A DNA stretch of 64,000 nt from contig NZ_BAHD01000007.1 of the NCBI RefSeq assembly GCF_000298215.1, forward strand, positions 1 to 64,000, written 5' to 3'. This DNA comes from Kineosphaera limosa NBRC 100340 (GTDB taxonomy: Bacteria > Actinomycetota > Actinomycetes > Actinomycetales > Dermatophilaceae). Under the pieces are notes generated by a model that was not told the DNA's origin, made no database searches, and saw only the letters and a list, made by a program, of their open reading frames with translations. Below are positions 19,340 to 28,800 of this stretch, in pieces. Within the stretch, counting starts at the first letter, position 1; each line of letters opens with the position of its first letter. A program made the position numbers and the translations under genes.

Positions 19340-21025
19340 GTGTTCAACAACCTGTCCGACCGTCTCACCCTGACGTTCAAGAACCTGCGCTCCAAGGGCC
19401 GGGTCACCGACAGCGACATCAACGCGACGATCCGCGACATCCGGGTCGCCCTGCTGGACGCCGACGTGTCCCTGCCGGTCGTGCGCGCGTTCACGTCGCG
19501 GGTGCGCGAGCGTGCCCTCGGTGCCGAAGTGCACGAGGCCCTCAACCCCGGTCAGCAGGTCGTCAAGATCGTCAACGACGAACTCGTCGAGATCCTCGGC
19601 GGGCAGACGCGGCCGATCCGGCTGGCCAAGCAGCCGCCCACGGTCATCATGCTCGCGGGTCTGCAGGGGTCGGGTAAGACGACGCTGGCCGGCAAGCTCG
19701 GTTACTGGCTCAAGCAGCAGGGGCACACCCCGATGCTCGTGGCCGCCGACCTGCAGCGCCCGAACGCGGTGACGCAGCTGGAGGTCGTGGGGGAGCGGGC
19801 CGGCGTGCCGGTCTTCGCGCCCGAGCGCGGCAACGTCGCCGGTTACGACGCCGCCGTCGAATACGGGTCGGGCACTCGCGGCTACGGCGACCCGATCACC
19901 GTGGCCCGCCAGGGTGTGGCGGAGGCCCAGCGCCAACAGCGCGACGTCGTCATCGTCGACACCGCCGGCCGCCTGGCGATCGACACCGAGCTGATGCAGC
20001 AAGCGGCTGACATCCGCTCCGCGATCGAGCCCGACGAGGTGCTGTTCGTCGTCGACGCGATGATCGGTCAGGCCGCTGTCGACACCGCGGTCGCCTTCTC
20101 CGACGGGGTCGACTTCACCGGCGTCGTGCTGTCCAAGCTCGACGGTGACGCCCGCGGTGGCGCTGCGCTGTCGATCGCGCACGTCACGGGTCGGCCGATC
20201 ATGTTCGCCTCCACGGGTGAGCAGACCAAGGACTTCGAGGTCTTCCACCCCGACCGCATGGCCAGCCGCATCCTCGACATGGGTGACGTGCTCACCCTCA
20301 TCGAGCAGGCCGAGCGGGCGTTCGACCGGCGCGAGCAGCAGGAGCTGACGCGCAAGTTCATGGAGGAGGAGGACTTCACGTTCGACGACTTCCTCCAGCA
20401 GATGTCGGCGATCAAGAAGATGGGGTCGCTCAAACAGCTGCTCGGCATGATGCCGGGGATGAACCAGATGCGCGAGCAGCTCGCCTCCCTCGACGAGCGC
20501 GAGTTCGACCGCGTCGAGGCGATGGTCCGCTCGATGACCCCGTTCGAGCGCAACCACCCCAAGCAGATCAACGGTTCACGTCGAGCCCGCATCGCCCGCG
20601 GCTCGGGCGTCACCGTCTCCGAGGTCAACCAGCTACTGGAGCGGTTCGGGCAGGCCCAGAAGATGATGCGCCAGCTGCGCCGTGGCGGCGGCATCCCGGG
20701 GATGCCCGGCATGCCCGGAGGCGGCGGCGGGGCGGCCAAGCGCAAGCCGCCGCCCAAGGTCAAGGGCAAGAGCGGTAACCCCGCCAAGCGCGCGCAGCAG
20801 GCGAAGGAGATCGAGGCAAAGCGCGCCCAGGCCCGCCAGAACGCCTACGGCGCCGCCTTTGAGCAGCCCGCCGCCGGACCCGCCGGGGGCGCGTTCGGAG
20901 CAGTCGGCCAGGCCGGTCAACCCGGCCAGGGCGCCGACCCCGCCCAGGCCGCGCAGGCCGCCGAACTCCTCAAGAACCTGGACCCGACGAAGCTGCCCAA
21001 GGGATTCGACAAGTTCCTCAAATAG
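19340..21025 (+). CDS. ffh: Signal recognition particle protein Ffh
   Basis: 561 residues, GTG start. N domain (FNNLSDRLTLTFKNLRSKG), then G domain with GLQGSGKTTLAGKLG, DLQRPNAVTQL, DTAGRLAID and SKLDGDARGGAAL. The M domain follows, with LQQMSAIKKMGSLKQLLGMM and the RNA-binding SRRARIARGSGV. The last 110 residues form a Gly/Pro/Lys/Ala-rich tail (GMPGMPGGGGG) longer than in E. coli Ffh, as in other actinobacteria. Ffh with 4.5S RNA binds nascent signal sequences and pairs with FtsY. Confidence 0.97.
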   Translation: MFNNLSDRLTLTFKNLRSKGRVTDSDINATIRDIRVALLDADVSLPVVRAFTSRVRERALGAEVHEALNPGQQVVKIVNDELVEILGGQTRPIRLAKQPPTVIMLAGLQGSGKTTLAGKLGYWLKQQGHTPMLVAADLQRPNAVTQLEVVGERAGVPVFAPERGNVAGYDAAVEYGSGTRGYGDPITVARQGVAEAQRQQRDVVIVDTAGRLAIDTELMQQAADIRSAIEPDEVLFVVDAMIGQAAVDTAVAFSDGVDFTGVVLSKLDGDARGGAALSIAHVTGRPIMFASTGEQTKDFEVFHPDRMASRILDMGDVLTLIEQAERAFDRREQQELTRKFMEEEDFTFDDFLQQMSAIKKMGSLKQLLGMMPGMNQMREQLASLDEREFDRVEAMVRSMTPFERNHPKQINGSRRARIARGSGVTVSEVNQLLERFGQAQKMMRQLRRGGGIPGMPGMPGGGGGAAKRKPPPKVKGKSGNPAKRAQQAKEIEAKRAQARQNAYGAAFEQPAAGPAGGAFGAVGQAGQPGQGADPAQAAQAAELLKNLDPTKLPKGFDKFLK

Positions 21026-21042
21026 GGCCCGCTTTCGTCATC

Positions 21043-21060
21043 CGGCGCCCTTGTGCGCCG
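21043..21060 (+). terminator. Possible terminator hairpin after ffh
   Basis: The inverted repeat CGGCGC/GCGCCG with a 6-base loop lies 18 bp after the ffh stop. A second GCGCCGG a few bases on could form an alternative stem. There is no T-tract, so confidence is limited. Confidence 0.3.
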
Positions 21061-21128
21061 CTGGTGCGCCGGGACAGACTGATCGCATCGACTCCTAGGG
21101 GGTAGGGGTCCGAAAGCGGGGGTTCGTC

Positions 21129-22625
21129 ATGGGCGAGAGCGTCGTTGTGGCTGCGCGTACTGAAGGAATTGCGAGTGGCGGGCTCAGTGCCCGCAGCGCG
21201 GAGGCATCGGGCGACGATGGCGGTCCACCGGCACCCACGGGGCGGCAGACGTGGCCGTGGTGGTCGGCGGCCGCAGCGTTCGTCGTGGGCGGTCTGCTGA
21301 CCGCTGCCGGCGGGGCGCTCCGCTGGTGGGGGCCGCTACGCCTCGATGATCGGGTCGCGCGGGAGAACGACGACGCGAACCCACTGCACATGGGCTGGAC
21401 CTTTCACGTGCATCCCGGCAGCGGAGAACTCGTCGCCCCTGGCCAACTGCTCGTGGCAGCTGGTTTGCTCCTGTTGTTGTTCTTGCCGTGGCGCGGTCGC
21501 GCTGCCAAGGCCGTGGCTTATCCCACGTTGCTGTTCAGCGCACTGGGCGTCGCGTTTCGCCCCGGCGTGTGGGTCGCTTGGTGGGGGCAGGGCAAGCCGG
21601 AGGCGCCGTTCCCGGGCTGGTACCCACAGCTGCCCGCCGGGGTCGAAGGACTCGTCACGTTCTCGATGGGGTTCTGGGCGCTGGGGCTCGGGGTGTTGCT
21701 GCTGCTGGTCGCCGTCGCGATCCCTCCTCGTACCGGGGCACACGCGCAGACGTGGCGACGCACGACGCCGGCAGCCGTCACCCTGCTGCTCACGGCCCCC
21801 GCCTTCGAGCTGATGATCTGCTCCGCCGTGTTCGGCGCCAGCCACGACGACCCGGTGGGCACGGACGTTCTCTCCGGGCTGGCCTGGGTGGTGGTGGGGC
21901 TGCTGCTCGCGCGGGCCGCGGCCGCGGGTCGGGGGGCTGCCGCCGGACGGGGCGTCGCCGCCGGCGACCCACGACCGGCGCGCGGCTGGGTGTGGTGGCG
22001 TTGGGCTGGGGCGTTCTTCGTGCTCGCCGGAGTTGTGGGGCTGGTGGCCACGTGGCTCTACCCGCCGGAGCAGCTGATGCTGCTCGACGAGCCGCCGGCG
22101 ACGCGAGTCCCGCTCGGTCGCGTCATGATGCTCGCCGAGCTGGCCGGCTTCGTGCTGTTCGTGGTCGGCCCGGTGCGCGGGGGACGACGACTGCTGGCCG
22201 CCGCCTTGGCACTGTTTGTGCTTGCCGCTGCCGTCTTGGCTATCGCGGAACAGCTCACTCGCACCTCGTCGGGGGCGATCTCGGAGGCGTTCGCGGGCGC
22301 GTCCATGGCCTTGACGATGCCGGCGCAGTTCGGCCTCCTGCCGTTGCTGGTCTCGGTGGTGGTCGCGTGGGAGTACAGCGTGACCCGCTCGATTCGCCCC
22401 GCCGGCCTTGGCCTCGTCGTGTTGGCCGGGGTGCTGTCGGTGCTCCTCGTGAACGCGGTGCGGTTCGTGGGCGGTCCCGAGGCGACCCAGAGCTTCCCGC
22501 CGATGCTGGAGACCCTGCTGTTGGGGCCGGCTCTGCTGATGGCCTCCCGGCCGCCAGCGCAGCGGCCGATCGCCGCGAAGGAGCCGATGCAACCGGCGGA
22601 TGCGCAGCCTCCGGCCGACCGGTAG
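21129..22625 (+). CDS. Polytopic membrane protein of unknown function
   Basis: 498 residues with a polar N-terminus of about 38 residues followed by roughly ten to twelve hydrophobic segments, for example PWWSAAAAFVVGGLLTAAGG-like and FVLAGVVGLVATWLY. An Ala/Gly/Arg stretch (about residues 262-285) separates two halves. Both halves end in similar membrane hairpins, but I could not establish a duplication. No catalytic motif or family signature was recognised. It stands alone between ffh and the convergent MCP gene. Confidence 0.65.
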   Translation: MGESVVVAARTEGIASGGLSARSAEASGDDGGPPAPTGRQTWPWWSAAAAFVVGGLLTAAGGALRWWGPLRLDDRVARENDDANPLHMGWTFHVHPGSGELVAPGQLLVAAGLLLLLFLPWRGRAAKAVAYPTLLFSALGVAFRPGVWVAWWGQGKPEAPFPGWYPQLPAGVEGLVTFSMGFWALGLGVLLLLVAVAIPPRTGAHAQTWRRTTPAAVTLLLTAPAFELMICSAVFGASHDDPVGTDVLSGLAWVVVGLLLARAAAAGRGAAAGRGVAAGDPRPARGWVWWRWAGAFFVLAGVVGLVATWLYPPEQLMLLDEPPATRVPLGRVMMLAELAGFVLFVVGPVRGGRRLLAAALALFVLAAAVLAIAEQLTRTSSGAISEAFAGASMALTMPAQFGLLPLLVSVVVAWEYSVTRSIRPAGLGLVVLAGVLSVLLVNAVRFVGGPEATQSFPPMLETLLLGPALLMASRPPAQRPIAAKEPMQPADAQPPADR

Positions 22626-22654
22626 CCGACGACCCTCGCAGGATCGGCCCGTCC

Positions 22655-23560
22655 TCAGCCGCTGCAGGCGATGATCTGGGTGCGCAGCTGCTGGGCGTGT
22701 TCGCTGAGTCCGCCTTCTCCGGAGACGGTCGTCGCGACCTCCGTGACGAGCGTGGAGATGCCGGTGATGGCCTCGCTGATCGCCGCGATCGTCTGCACGG
22801 AGGCCGCCAACGCCTCCTGCGTGGCGACGACTTGGCGGGCGATGTCGTCCGAGGACTTGCTCGTCTCGTTCGCCAGCTCCTTGACCTCGCCGGCGACGAC
22901 CGCGAAACCCTTGCCCAGGTCGCCGGCGCGGGCCGCCTCGATGGTCGCGTTGAGCGCGAGCAGCCGGGTCTGGCCGGCGACGCCGCTGATGATGGCGACG
23001 GCCTGCTGAATCTCGGCGCCCGCGGACTCCAGGGTGCGCACGGTCGAGATCGCGTCCGCGGCTCGAGCGACGGCGTCCTCGACCCCGGCGCTGAGATCGG
23101 CGCTGGTGCGTGCCAGGTGCACGGCGGTTTCGCTGACCTCGGCGGCAATGCCCATCGTCGTGGAGACGAGCTCGGAGCGGGTGGCCTCCTGGGCCGCCAT
23201 CTCCTGCCCGACTGCGAGCATCTTCAGCCGGGCGGTGTTGATGTCTTTTGCGCCTGCCTCGAAGCCGCCGGGCATCCCGCGGAGCAGGAACTGGCGGTGG
23301 CCCCGCCCGTCGGCGGCGGCGCTCAGGCAGGCTTGCGCCTCGCGCATGAACGCGTCGACGACGTCGAGCAGGCGGTTGAACGACTCGCCGGCGGCGTCGA
23401 GCTGCTCGTTGCCGGTCAGTACGTCGGCACGCACCTCCAGGTCGCCGTGCGCTGCGCTCTCGATGACCTGGGCGAGTCGAGCCAGCGCCTCGTCGGCCGC
23501 GACGTCGACGGGCGCCGGGGTGGGCAGCGCGGTGCGCTTGGGCATCAGGAGCGCCATCAC
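22655..23560 (-). CDS. Soluble methyl-accepting chemotaxis-type signalling protein
   Basis: 301 residues (GTG at 23560, ATG one codon later). No membrane segment is present. The N-terminal 120 residues have HAMP-like helical character ([20 protein letters not shown]). The signalling domain contains the conserved hairpin tip [20 protein letters not shown] followed by [19 protein letters not shown]. This region normally binds CheA and CheW. It overlaps the upstream PAS gene by 4 bp, so the PAS protein and this MCP are likely made together and may form a split aerotaxis-type receptor. No che or fla genes are in the window. Confidence 0.9.
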   Translation of the reverse strand: MMALLMPKRTALPTPAPVDVAADEALARLAQVIESAAHGDLEVRADVLTGNEQLDAAGESFNRLLDVVDAFMREAQACLSAAADGRGHRQFLLRGMPGGFEAGAKDINTARLKMLAVGQEMAAQEATRSELVSTTMGIAAEVSETAVHLARTSADLSAGVEDAVARAADAISTVRTLESAGAEIQQAVAIISGVAGQTRLLALNATIEAARAGDLGKGFAVVAGEVKELANETSKSSDDIARQVVATQEALAASVQTIAAISEAITGISTLVTEVATTVSGEGGLSEHAQQLRTQIIACSG

Positions 23561-24111
23561 GCCACCTCTGCTCTGGACGCAGTGCTGGGGTCGATGAGGG
23601 ACCAGATGTACTGGTCGTAGGTCAGGTGCTGCTCGGTGAGCGTGTCGGCGAGCAACCGGGCCGAGGCGTCGGCCGCCTCACTGGCCTTACGGTGGCGCTT
23701 CTCCTCGTCGAGCATCCGCTGATACAGCGGCAGCACCCGCGTCATCGCCGCCGGCTCCGGCACGCGCCGATTCGAGTGGAAGCCGATGATCTTGCCGGCG
23801 CGATCGCGGGTCGGCGTGACGTGGGCGAGCACCCAATAGTGGTCGCCGTTCTTGGCCAGGTTGTTGATGAACGCGAAGATCTCTTCACCGCGCCCGATCG
23901 AGTCCCACAGCAGCCGGAACACACCGCGTGGCATCTGGGGGTGCCGGATGAGATTGTGCGGCTGGCCGATGATCTCCGGCAGCGTGTATCCGGAGACGCG
24001 GACGAAGACATCGTTCGCGTAGGTGATCCGGCCTTTCGGGTCGGTCTTGGAGACGAGTAGCTCACTGGGTTCGAAGCGTCGCTCTCGGCCCGTGGGCGCA
24101 ACGGCGGACAA
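23557..24111 (-). CDS. PAS domain protein, Aer-like redox/energy sensor
   Basis: 184 residues. The start is TTG 24111, chosen because GAGGAGG lies six bases upstream and no ATG or GTG fits as well. The single PAS domain (about residues 15-120) has the Aer signature: [39 protein letters not shown] and [16 protein letters not shown]. Aer-type PAS domains bind FAD and report redox state. The C-terminal 60 residues are helical and charged. It is coupled by a 4-bp overlap to the MCP downstream, which probably supplies the output domain missing here. Confidence 0.87.
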   Translation of the reverse strand: MSAVAPTGRERRFEPSELLVSKTDPKGRITYANDVFVRVSGYTLPEIIGQPHNLIRHPQMPRGVFRLLWDSIGRGEEIFAFINNLAKNGDHYWVLAHVTPTRDRAGKIIGFHSNRRVPEPAAMTRVLPLYQRMLDEEKRHRKASEAADASARLLADTLTEQHLTYDQYIWSLIDPSTASRAEVA

Positions 24112-24228
24112 AGTGCCTCCTCGGCATAGTCATCCCCGGGCACCTTGTGAGAACCGACGGGATCGAATACACACTGTTATTCGGTGTTGGCGAGGCTGTT
24201 CTTAGTCGGTCGTCCTGCACCGCTCCTC

Positions 24229-27200
24229 TCATCCGGCCAGGTGCGCCCAGCTGCGCTCGAGCTCGGTCCAGGGGCCGACGGCGGCGACGCGGCCGTCGGC
24301 GACGACGACGACCCGATCGGCCTGGGCGAGCGCGGCGCGTTTGGACGTGGCGCCGATGACGGTCGCGTTGCGGTCGCGCAGGGCCCGCCACAGGTCCACC
24401 TCGGTGCGGGCGTCCAAGGCCGAGGAAACGTCGTCGGCCAGGAGCAGCTCGGCGTCGGCAGCCAGGGCTCGGGCCAGGGCCAGGCGCTGCACCTGGCCGC
24501 CGGACAGCCGCACGCCGCGGTGCCCGACCAACGCCTCGGGGCCACCGGCGCTCTCCACGTCGGCGCTCAGGCGCGCATCGGCGACCGGCGCGGTGAAGAG
24601 TCGCTCGTGGCCCAACCGAACGTTGTCCGCAAACGTGCCCGAGAGCACCCGCGGCACCTGGGCGACGTAAGCCACCTGACCGGGGCGCAGGAACAGTTCG
24701 GGGTCGCCGACCTCGGTGCCGTTCCAGCGCAGCGAGCCACGGTGGTCGACCAGCCCGGCCAACGCCCGCAGCAGGCTCGACTTGCCAGAGCCGATCTGCC
24801 CCAGCAGCAACACCAGTTCGCCGCGCTCGACGTCGAGGTCGACGTCCTCGATGCCGATCGTCCCGTCCTCGTGCATGGCCGTGAGGCCGCGCAGCGTGAG
24901 CTGCCGCAGGGGCGCGCGGGGCACTCGCGGCGGGTCGGGGGCCGCGCCGGTGAGCAGATCGACTCCGTCGGGCAGCTGCATGAGGTCGACCCCACCGGCC
25001 ATGCGGCCGGTCGCCGTCTGCCAGGAGCGGGTGCCGGGCGCCTCGGTGACGACGGCACCGGCGACTCGGCCGAACCAGTCGAAGCCGCTGACGGCGGTCG
25101 CGACGAGCAGCGCCGTCGCCAGGCCCCAGGCGTCGAGCAGCACGCCGAGCCAGGCCGCGACCACGCCGAGCTGCACCATGATCGTCGGCACTCCGTCGAG
25201 GGCCGACTGCACGCGGTGCTCGCGGACGGCCGCGCGCACCCGCCGCTCATCAACGGCCAACAAGTGTGTGCGTACCTGTGGCAGGCGCCCCGCGAGCTTG
25301 ACGGTGCGCGCGGCGTCGAGCACCGAGACGAGGGTGCGACCGAAACTGGCCCGCGCCGCGGAGGCAGCCGTCGCCGACTTGCCCGCGATGGGGCGGCCGA
25401 AGGCGGACGCCAGACCCGCGGCGACCATGACGCACAACAGCACCAGTCCGGCGAGCCATGAGCCCGCGGCCAGGCTGGTGAACCCTGCGATGAGCAGGCC
25501 GTTGAGCACATCGACCCAACGGTCGGCGTAGCGCGCGTACCGGTCGGAGTCCAGGGCGCGCGCCACGACCTCTCCGGCCGGAGACGGAGGTAGCCGACGC
25601 TGACCGCTCTGGCCGACGAGCACGGCCATCCGCACGCGGAGCAGCACCTCGACCCACCAGCGCGGGTAGCGCATGACCCCGGCCGCCAGCGCGACCGGCC
25701 CCAAGAGCGCGCTCACCACGACCAGCGCCACCCAACCCCACGGGCTCCCGCCGGTGCTCAGGGACTCGACGGCGTGGCCCCAGCCGTAGCCGGTCAAGGC
25801 GCCCATGGCGCCGGACAGTCCGTAGGCGAGGAACAGACCGACCGACAGGATCCCCCAACGCGGCCGCACGATGAACACGCGCCAGATGCCGCGGGCCAGG
25901 GACGGTCCGGAGCCCGCGTCGGCCCGCGGCACGACCTCGCCGCGGCGTCGGGAAGTGCCGACCGCTACCGGCTCGGCGGATCCGCCGGGACGGGTGCCGG
26001 CCGGCTCAGAGCTCGGCTCCGTCGATGGTGCCGTCGATGGTGCCGTGGATGGCGCCGTGGTGGTCGCCGCATCGGATGTCTGGGTGGCCTCGTGCGGGGC
26101 CCGATTCTCCTCGCTCAGGCCGGCGGCCTCGAGCAGGTCGCGGAAGGGTCCTTCGGCGCGCGCGAGCTCGACGCGGCTCCCGGCCTGGACGATCCGGCCG
26201 TCGGTCAGGACTGCGACCTGGTCGGCGCGGGCGATCGTGGACAGGCGGTGGGCGATGAGGATGCCAGTGCGGCCGCGCAGCAGCCGGTCGGCGGCGGCGA
26301 CGACGCGGGACTCGGTGAGCGGGTCCATCCGGGCGGTCGCTTCGTCGAGCACGACCACCTCGACGTCGCGGATGAGCAGCCGAGCGAAGGCCAGCAGCTG
26401 CTCCTCGCCGGCCGACAGCGTGGTGCCTCCGGCGCCCAGCGCGGTGTCCAGGCCCTCGTCCAGGCCGGCGACCCAATCGGTGAGCCCCAGCTCGGTGATG
26501 ACCTGCTCGATGCGGTCGCGCGGCAGGTCCGCGAACAGCGTGATGTTCTCGGCGAGGGTGCCCGCGACGATCTCGGTGCGCTGGGTGACGACCCCGACGG
26601 CGCGCCGCAGCTCCTGCAGGTCGACGTCGAGCACGTCGACTCCGCCGAGAAAGACCGTGCCGGCGGGAGGGTCGACCGCGCGGGAGACGAGCGCGGCCAG
26701 CGTCGATTTGCCGGAGCCGGTGCGGCCCACGAGCGCGAGCGTCTGCCCGGCCGGCACGCTCAGGTCGATGTCCCGCAGGGCGAAGGAGCCTTCCGGGTAG
26801 CCGAAGTGCAGGTCCTCGAAGCGCAGGTCCAGTGCGCCGGGCGGGAGGCTGCGCCCGCCGACGGGCTCCGGGGCAGAGGCGAGCATGAGGCGCAGCCGCA
26901 ACACGGCGCCCATCCCGGCCTGCAGGTCGGGCAACTGCTCGGCGACGTGGGCGGTGAGCCCGACGAACGTGCTCGTCACGAGGAACAGGGTCACGAGTTG
27001 GGCCACGCTCAGCCCGCCGCCCAGCGCCAACGCGGTGCCGACCACCGCTGTCGCGGCGAGCAGCGCGTGCAGGGTCAGGCCGGCGCGCAGCACGACCTTG
27101 CGCTCGAGCACCAGGACGTTCTCGAAGCGAGCGTGGACGATCGCCGACAGCCGAGCTAGGCGCTTGATGGCGAACGCCTGCCCCAGGCTCGTGCGCAGGT

Positions 27201-27855
27201 CGTCGCGGCCGGCGACACCCTCCTCGAGAGCGGCGGCGTGATCGGTCCACGCGGCCTCCTCGACGACCTTGCGCTCGGCGATGCCGGGCAGCAGGGGGCG
27301 CACGACGCGCAGCGTCAGCCATGTGACGAGGGGAAACACGATGGCCCCCGGCCACCAGGTGAGGGCCGCCACGACGAGCATCGGCACGCCGGTGAGCACG
27401 GCGCGCAGCATCATCCACACCTGCAGGCGCACGAGCGAGCCGACCTCGCGGGTGTCGTCGTCGACGCGGTCCAGCACCTCCCCGACGGCCTGCTCGGTGA
27501 GCACCGCCAGCGGCTGATTGAGCGCTGCGTCCAGCAGGTCCGCCCGAAGCCGACCCTCGGCCAGATCGGCGGCCCCCGCCCACAGCACCCGCCCAACGGT
27601 GTCGAGACACGCGCCGCCCACGACGCATAGGGCCAGCCAGCCCACGAGATCGAGGCGGACCCCCTCGGCCAGCCGGCCCGCGACGACCGTGCCGAGAGCG
27701 GTGCCGATCGAGCCGAGCAGCAGGGCCAGCAGCGCCACGGCACAGACGGGGGTCAGCAGCCGCCGCCAGGTGACCGTCGGGGGCGCCGGTGCGCGCCGAC
27801 CCGCGTCGGCACTGGTGCCGGCTGAGTCGAGGGAGCGGGCGAACAGAGTGGTCAC
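24229..27855 (-). CDS. Double ABC transporter (TMD-NBD-TMD-NBD), exporter type
   Basis: About 1208 residues if it starts at GTG 27855 (VTTLFARSLD); the frame is open to GTG 27915. Two complete exporter halves are fused. Half one has membrane segments, then an ATPase with GRTGSGKSTLAAL near residue 375, a signature LSAGEEQ and VVLDEATARMD. A Ser/Thr/Pro linker repeating TAPS follows near 590-615. Half two has GQIGSGKSSLLRAL near 1018, signature LSGGQVQ, and LLLADDVSSALD where the catalytic Glu after the Walker B Asp is replaced by Asp. Such fused pairs resemble heterodimeric CydDC/multidrug exporters. The substrate is unknown. Confidence 0.92.
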   Translation of the reverse strand: MTTLFARSLDSAGTSADAGRRAPAPPTVTWRRLLTPVCAVALLALLLGSIGTALGTVVAGRLAEGVRLDLVGWLALCVVGGACLDTVGRVLWAGAADLAEGRLRADLLDAALNQPLAVLTEQAVGEVLDRVDDDTREVGSLVRLQVWMMLRAVLTGVPMLVVAALTWWPGAIVFPLVTWLTLRVVRPLLPGIAERKVVEEAAWTDHAAALEEGVAGRDDLRTSLGQAFAIKRLARLSAIVHARFENVLVLERKVVLRAGLTLHALLAATAVVGTALALGGGLSVAQLVTLFLVTSTFVGLTAHVAEQLPDLQAGMGAVLRLRLMLASAPEPVGGRSLPPGALDLRFEDLHFGYPEGSFALRDIDLSVPAGQTLALVGRTGSGKSTLAALVSRAVDPPAGTVFLGGVDVLDVDLQELRRAVGVVTQRTEIVAGTLAENITLFADLPRDRIEQVITELGLTDWVAGLDEGLDTALGAGGTTLSAGEEQLLAFARLLIRDVEVVVLDEATARMDPLTESRVVAAADRLLRGRTGILIAHRLSTIARADQVAVLTDGRIVQAGSRVELARAEGPFRDLLEAAGLSEENRAPHEATQTSDAATTTAPSTAPSTAPSTEPSSEPAGTRPGGSAEPVAVGTSRRRGEVVPRADAGSGPSLARGIWRVFIVRPRWGILSVGLFLAYGLSGAMGALTGYGWGHAVESLSTGGSPWGWVALVVVSALLGPVALAAGVMRYPRWWVEVLLRVRMAVLVGQSGQRRLPPSPAGEVVARALDSDRYARYADRWVDVLNGLLIAGFTSLAAGSWLAGLVLLCVMVAAGLASAFGRPIAGKSATAASAARASFGRTLVSVLDAARTVKLAGRLPQVRTHLLAVDERRVRAAVREHRVQSALDGVPTIMVQLGVVAAWLGVLLDAWGLATALLVATAVSGFDWFGRVAGAVVTEAPGTRSWQTATGRMAGGVDLMQLPDGVDLLTGAAPDPPRVPRAPLRQLTLRGLTAMHEDGTIGIEDVDLDVERGELVLLLGQIGSGKSSLLRALAGLVDHRGSLRWNGTEVGDPELFLRPGQVAYVAQVPRVLSGTFADNVRLGHERLFTAPVADARLSADVESAGGPEALVGHRGVRLSGGQVQRLALARALAADAELLLADDVSSALDARTEVDLWRALRDRNATVIGATSKRAALAQADRVVVVADGRVAAVGPWTELERSWAHLAG

Positions 27856-27967
27856 GAGTACCGAAGCGTAATGAGTCAGCCCCGGCGAAGCACGTGAATT
27901 TCGCGCGAGCTCCACGCGTCGCCCCAGGTGGCGGCCCTGACCCCCCGATGCGGCCCGGTGCGCCGGC

Positions 27968-28000
27968 CTGGTGGCGGACTGGTGGCGGACTGGTGGCGGC
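27968..28000. repeat. Three 11-bp tandem repeats between ABC transporter and CbiX genes
   Basis: The unit CTGGTGGCGGA is present at 27968, 27979 and 27990 (last base of the third copy differs). It lies in the 162-bp gap upstream of the double ABC transporter and downstream of the CbiX-like gene. An 11-bp period would place successive copies on the same face of the helix. Confidence 0.75.
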
Positions 28001-28017
28001 GCGTTGCGGCGGTCCGG

Positions 28018-28800
28018 TCAGCCGGTCGCGCGGGTGACCTCGTCGAGGTGGGCGCGGGCGTCCGCGTACCGATGGGTGATGAGTTCGATGACCGCCGGGT
28101 GCTCGGCCAGCGGGTCGGTCACCAGGTCCGCGCCGGCCTCGCGGAGTCGGTCGTGGAAGAAGCCCTCGCCGATGAGGTACGACGCGACGACGGCACGGCC
28201 GGTGCGGCAGGCGCGCCAGGCGCGAGCCGCGGCGACGGCCGCCGGCACCGTGGGGGAGGCGCTGGCCCCGAAACCGACACCCACCCGACCCGGCCAGCGG
28301 CGCGCCAGGAGTGCGGCTACGGCCTTCGCGTCGGCAGCGGCCTGGGGGCGCGAGGAGCCGGCGGCCGCCAGCACGATCGCATCGCCCGGTTTCGCGCCGC
28401 CCTGAACGAGGCGCTCGATCAGGGCCTGGACCAGCAGCGGGTGCGGACCCAGGGCGCCGCTGGTCGCGGCCAGTGCGTGCGGTGCGACGGCGCCCAGCAC
28501 GTCGACCTGCACGTGGTAGCCCATGCTCAACAGCAGCGGAACGACGGCCACTCGTCGACCGGCCGCAGCGCGCGCCGCGACGACCTGCGCCACGCGTGGC
28601 TCCTGCACGTCGACATAGGCGAGCTCGACGTGCACGCCCGGGAGCTGAGCGGCTACGGCTTCGCGGATCCGATGGCTGGTCGCCGCGCCCGCCGCGTCGC
28701 GGGTGCCGTGGGCGACGAGCACCAGATCGGTGGGTGCACCCCGATCGAGGTGAGCGGATCGGTCGTGCCGCGGGGGCAGCAGGGTCGGGGCGGTGGTCAT
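28018..28800 (-). CDS. Sirohydrochlorin chelatase, CbiX/SirB family
   Basis: 260 residues with two tandem chelatase half-domains. The first carries the catalytic His in VLVAHGTRDAAG and VPLLLSMGYHVQVDV. The second has LAAAGSSRPQAAADA, where the expected His is Ala. In the siroheme pathway this enzyme inserts Fe2+ into sirohydrochlorin; siroheme is the cofactor of the NirB protein encoded upstream. The start overlaps the stop of the NnaR-like gene by 4 bp, so it closes the nitrite reductase operon. A cobalt-chelating role cannot be excluded. Confidence 0.85.
   Translation of the reverse strand: MTTAPTLLPPRHDRSAHLDRGAPTDLVLVAHGTRDAAGAATSHRIREAVAAQLPGVHVELAYVDVQEPRVAQVVAARAAAGRRVAVVPLLLSMGYHVQVDVLGAVAPHALAATSGALGPHPLLVQALIERLVQGGAKPGDAIVLAAAGSSRPQAAADAKAVAALLARRWPGRVGVGFGASASPTVPAAVAAARAWRACRTGRAVVASYLIGEGFFHDRLREAGADLVTDPLAEHPAVIELITHRYADARAHLDEVTRATG

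Noticed and set aside
21488-23620. 710-codon frame overlapping the membrane protein and MCP genes
   Set aside because: It spans two genes of opposite strand and shows only shadow-like composition.
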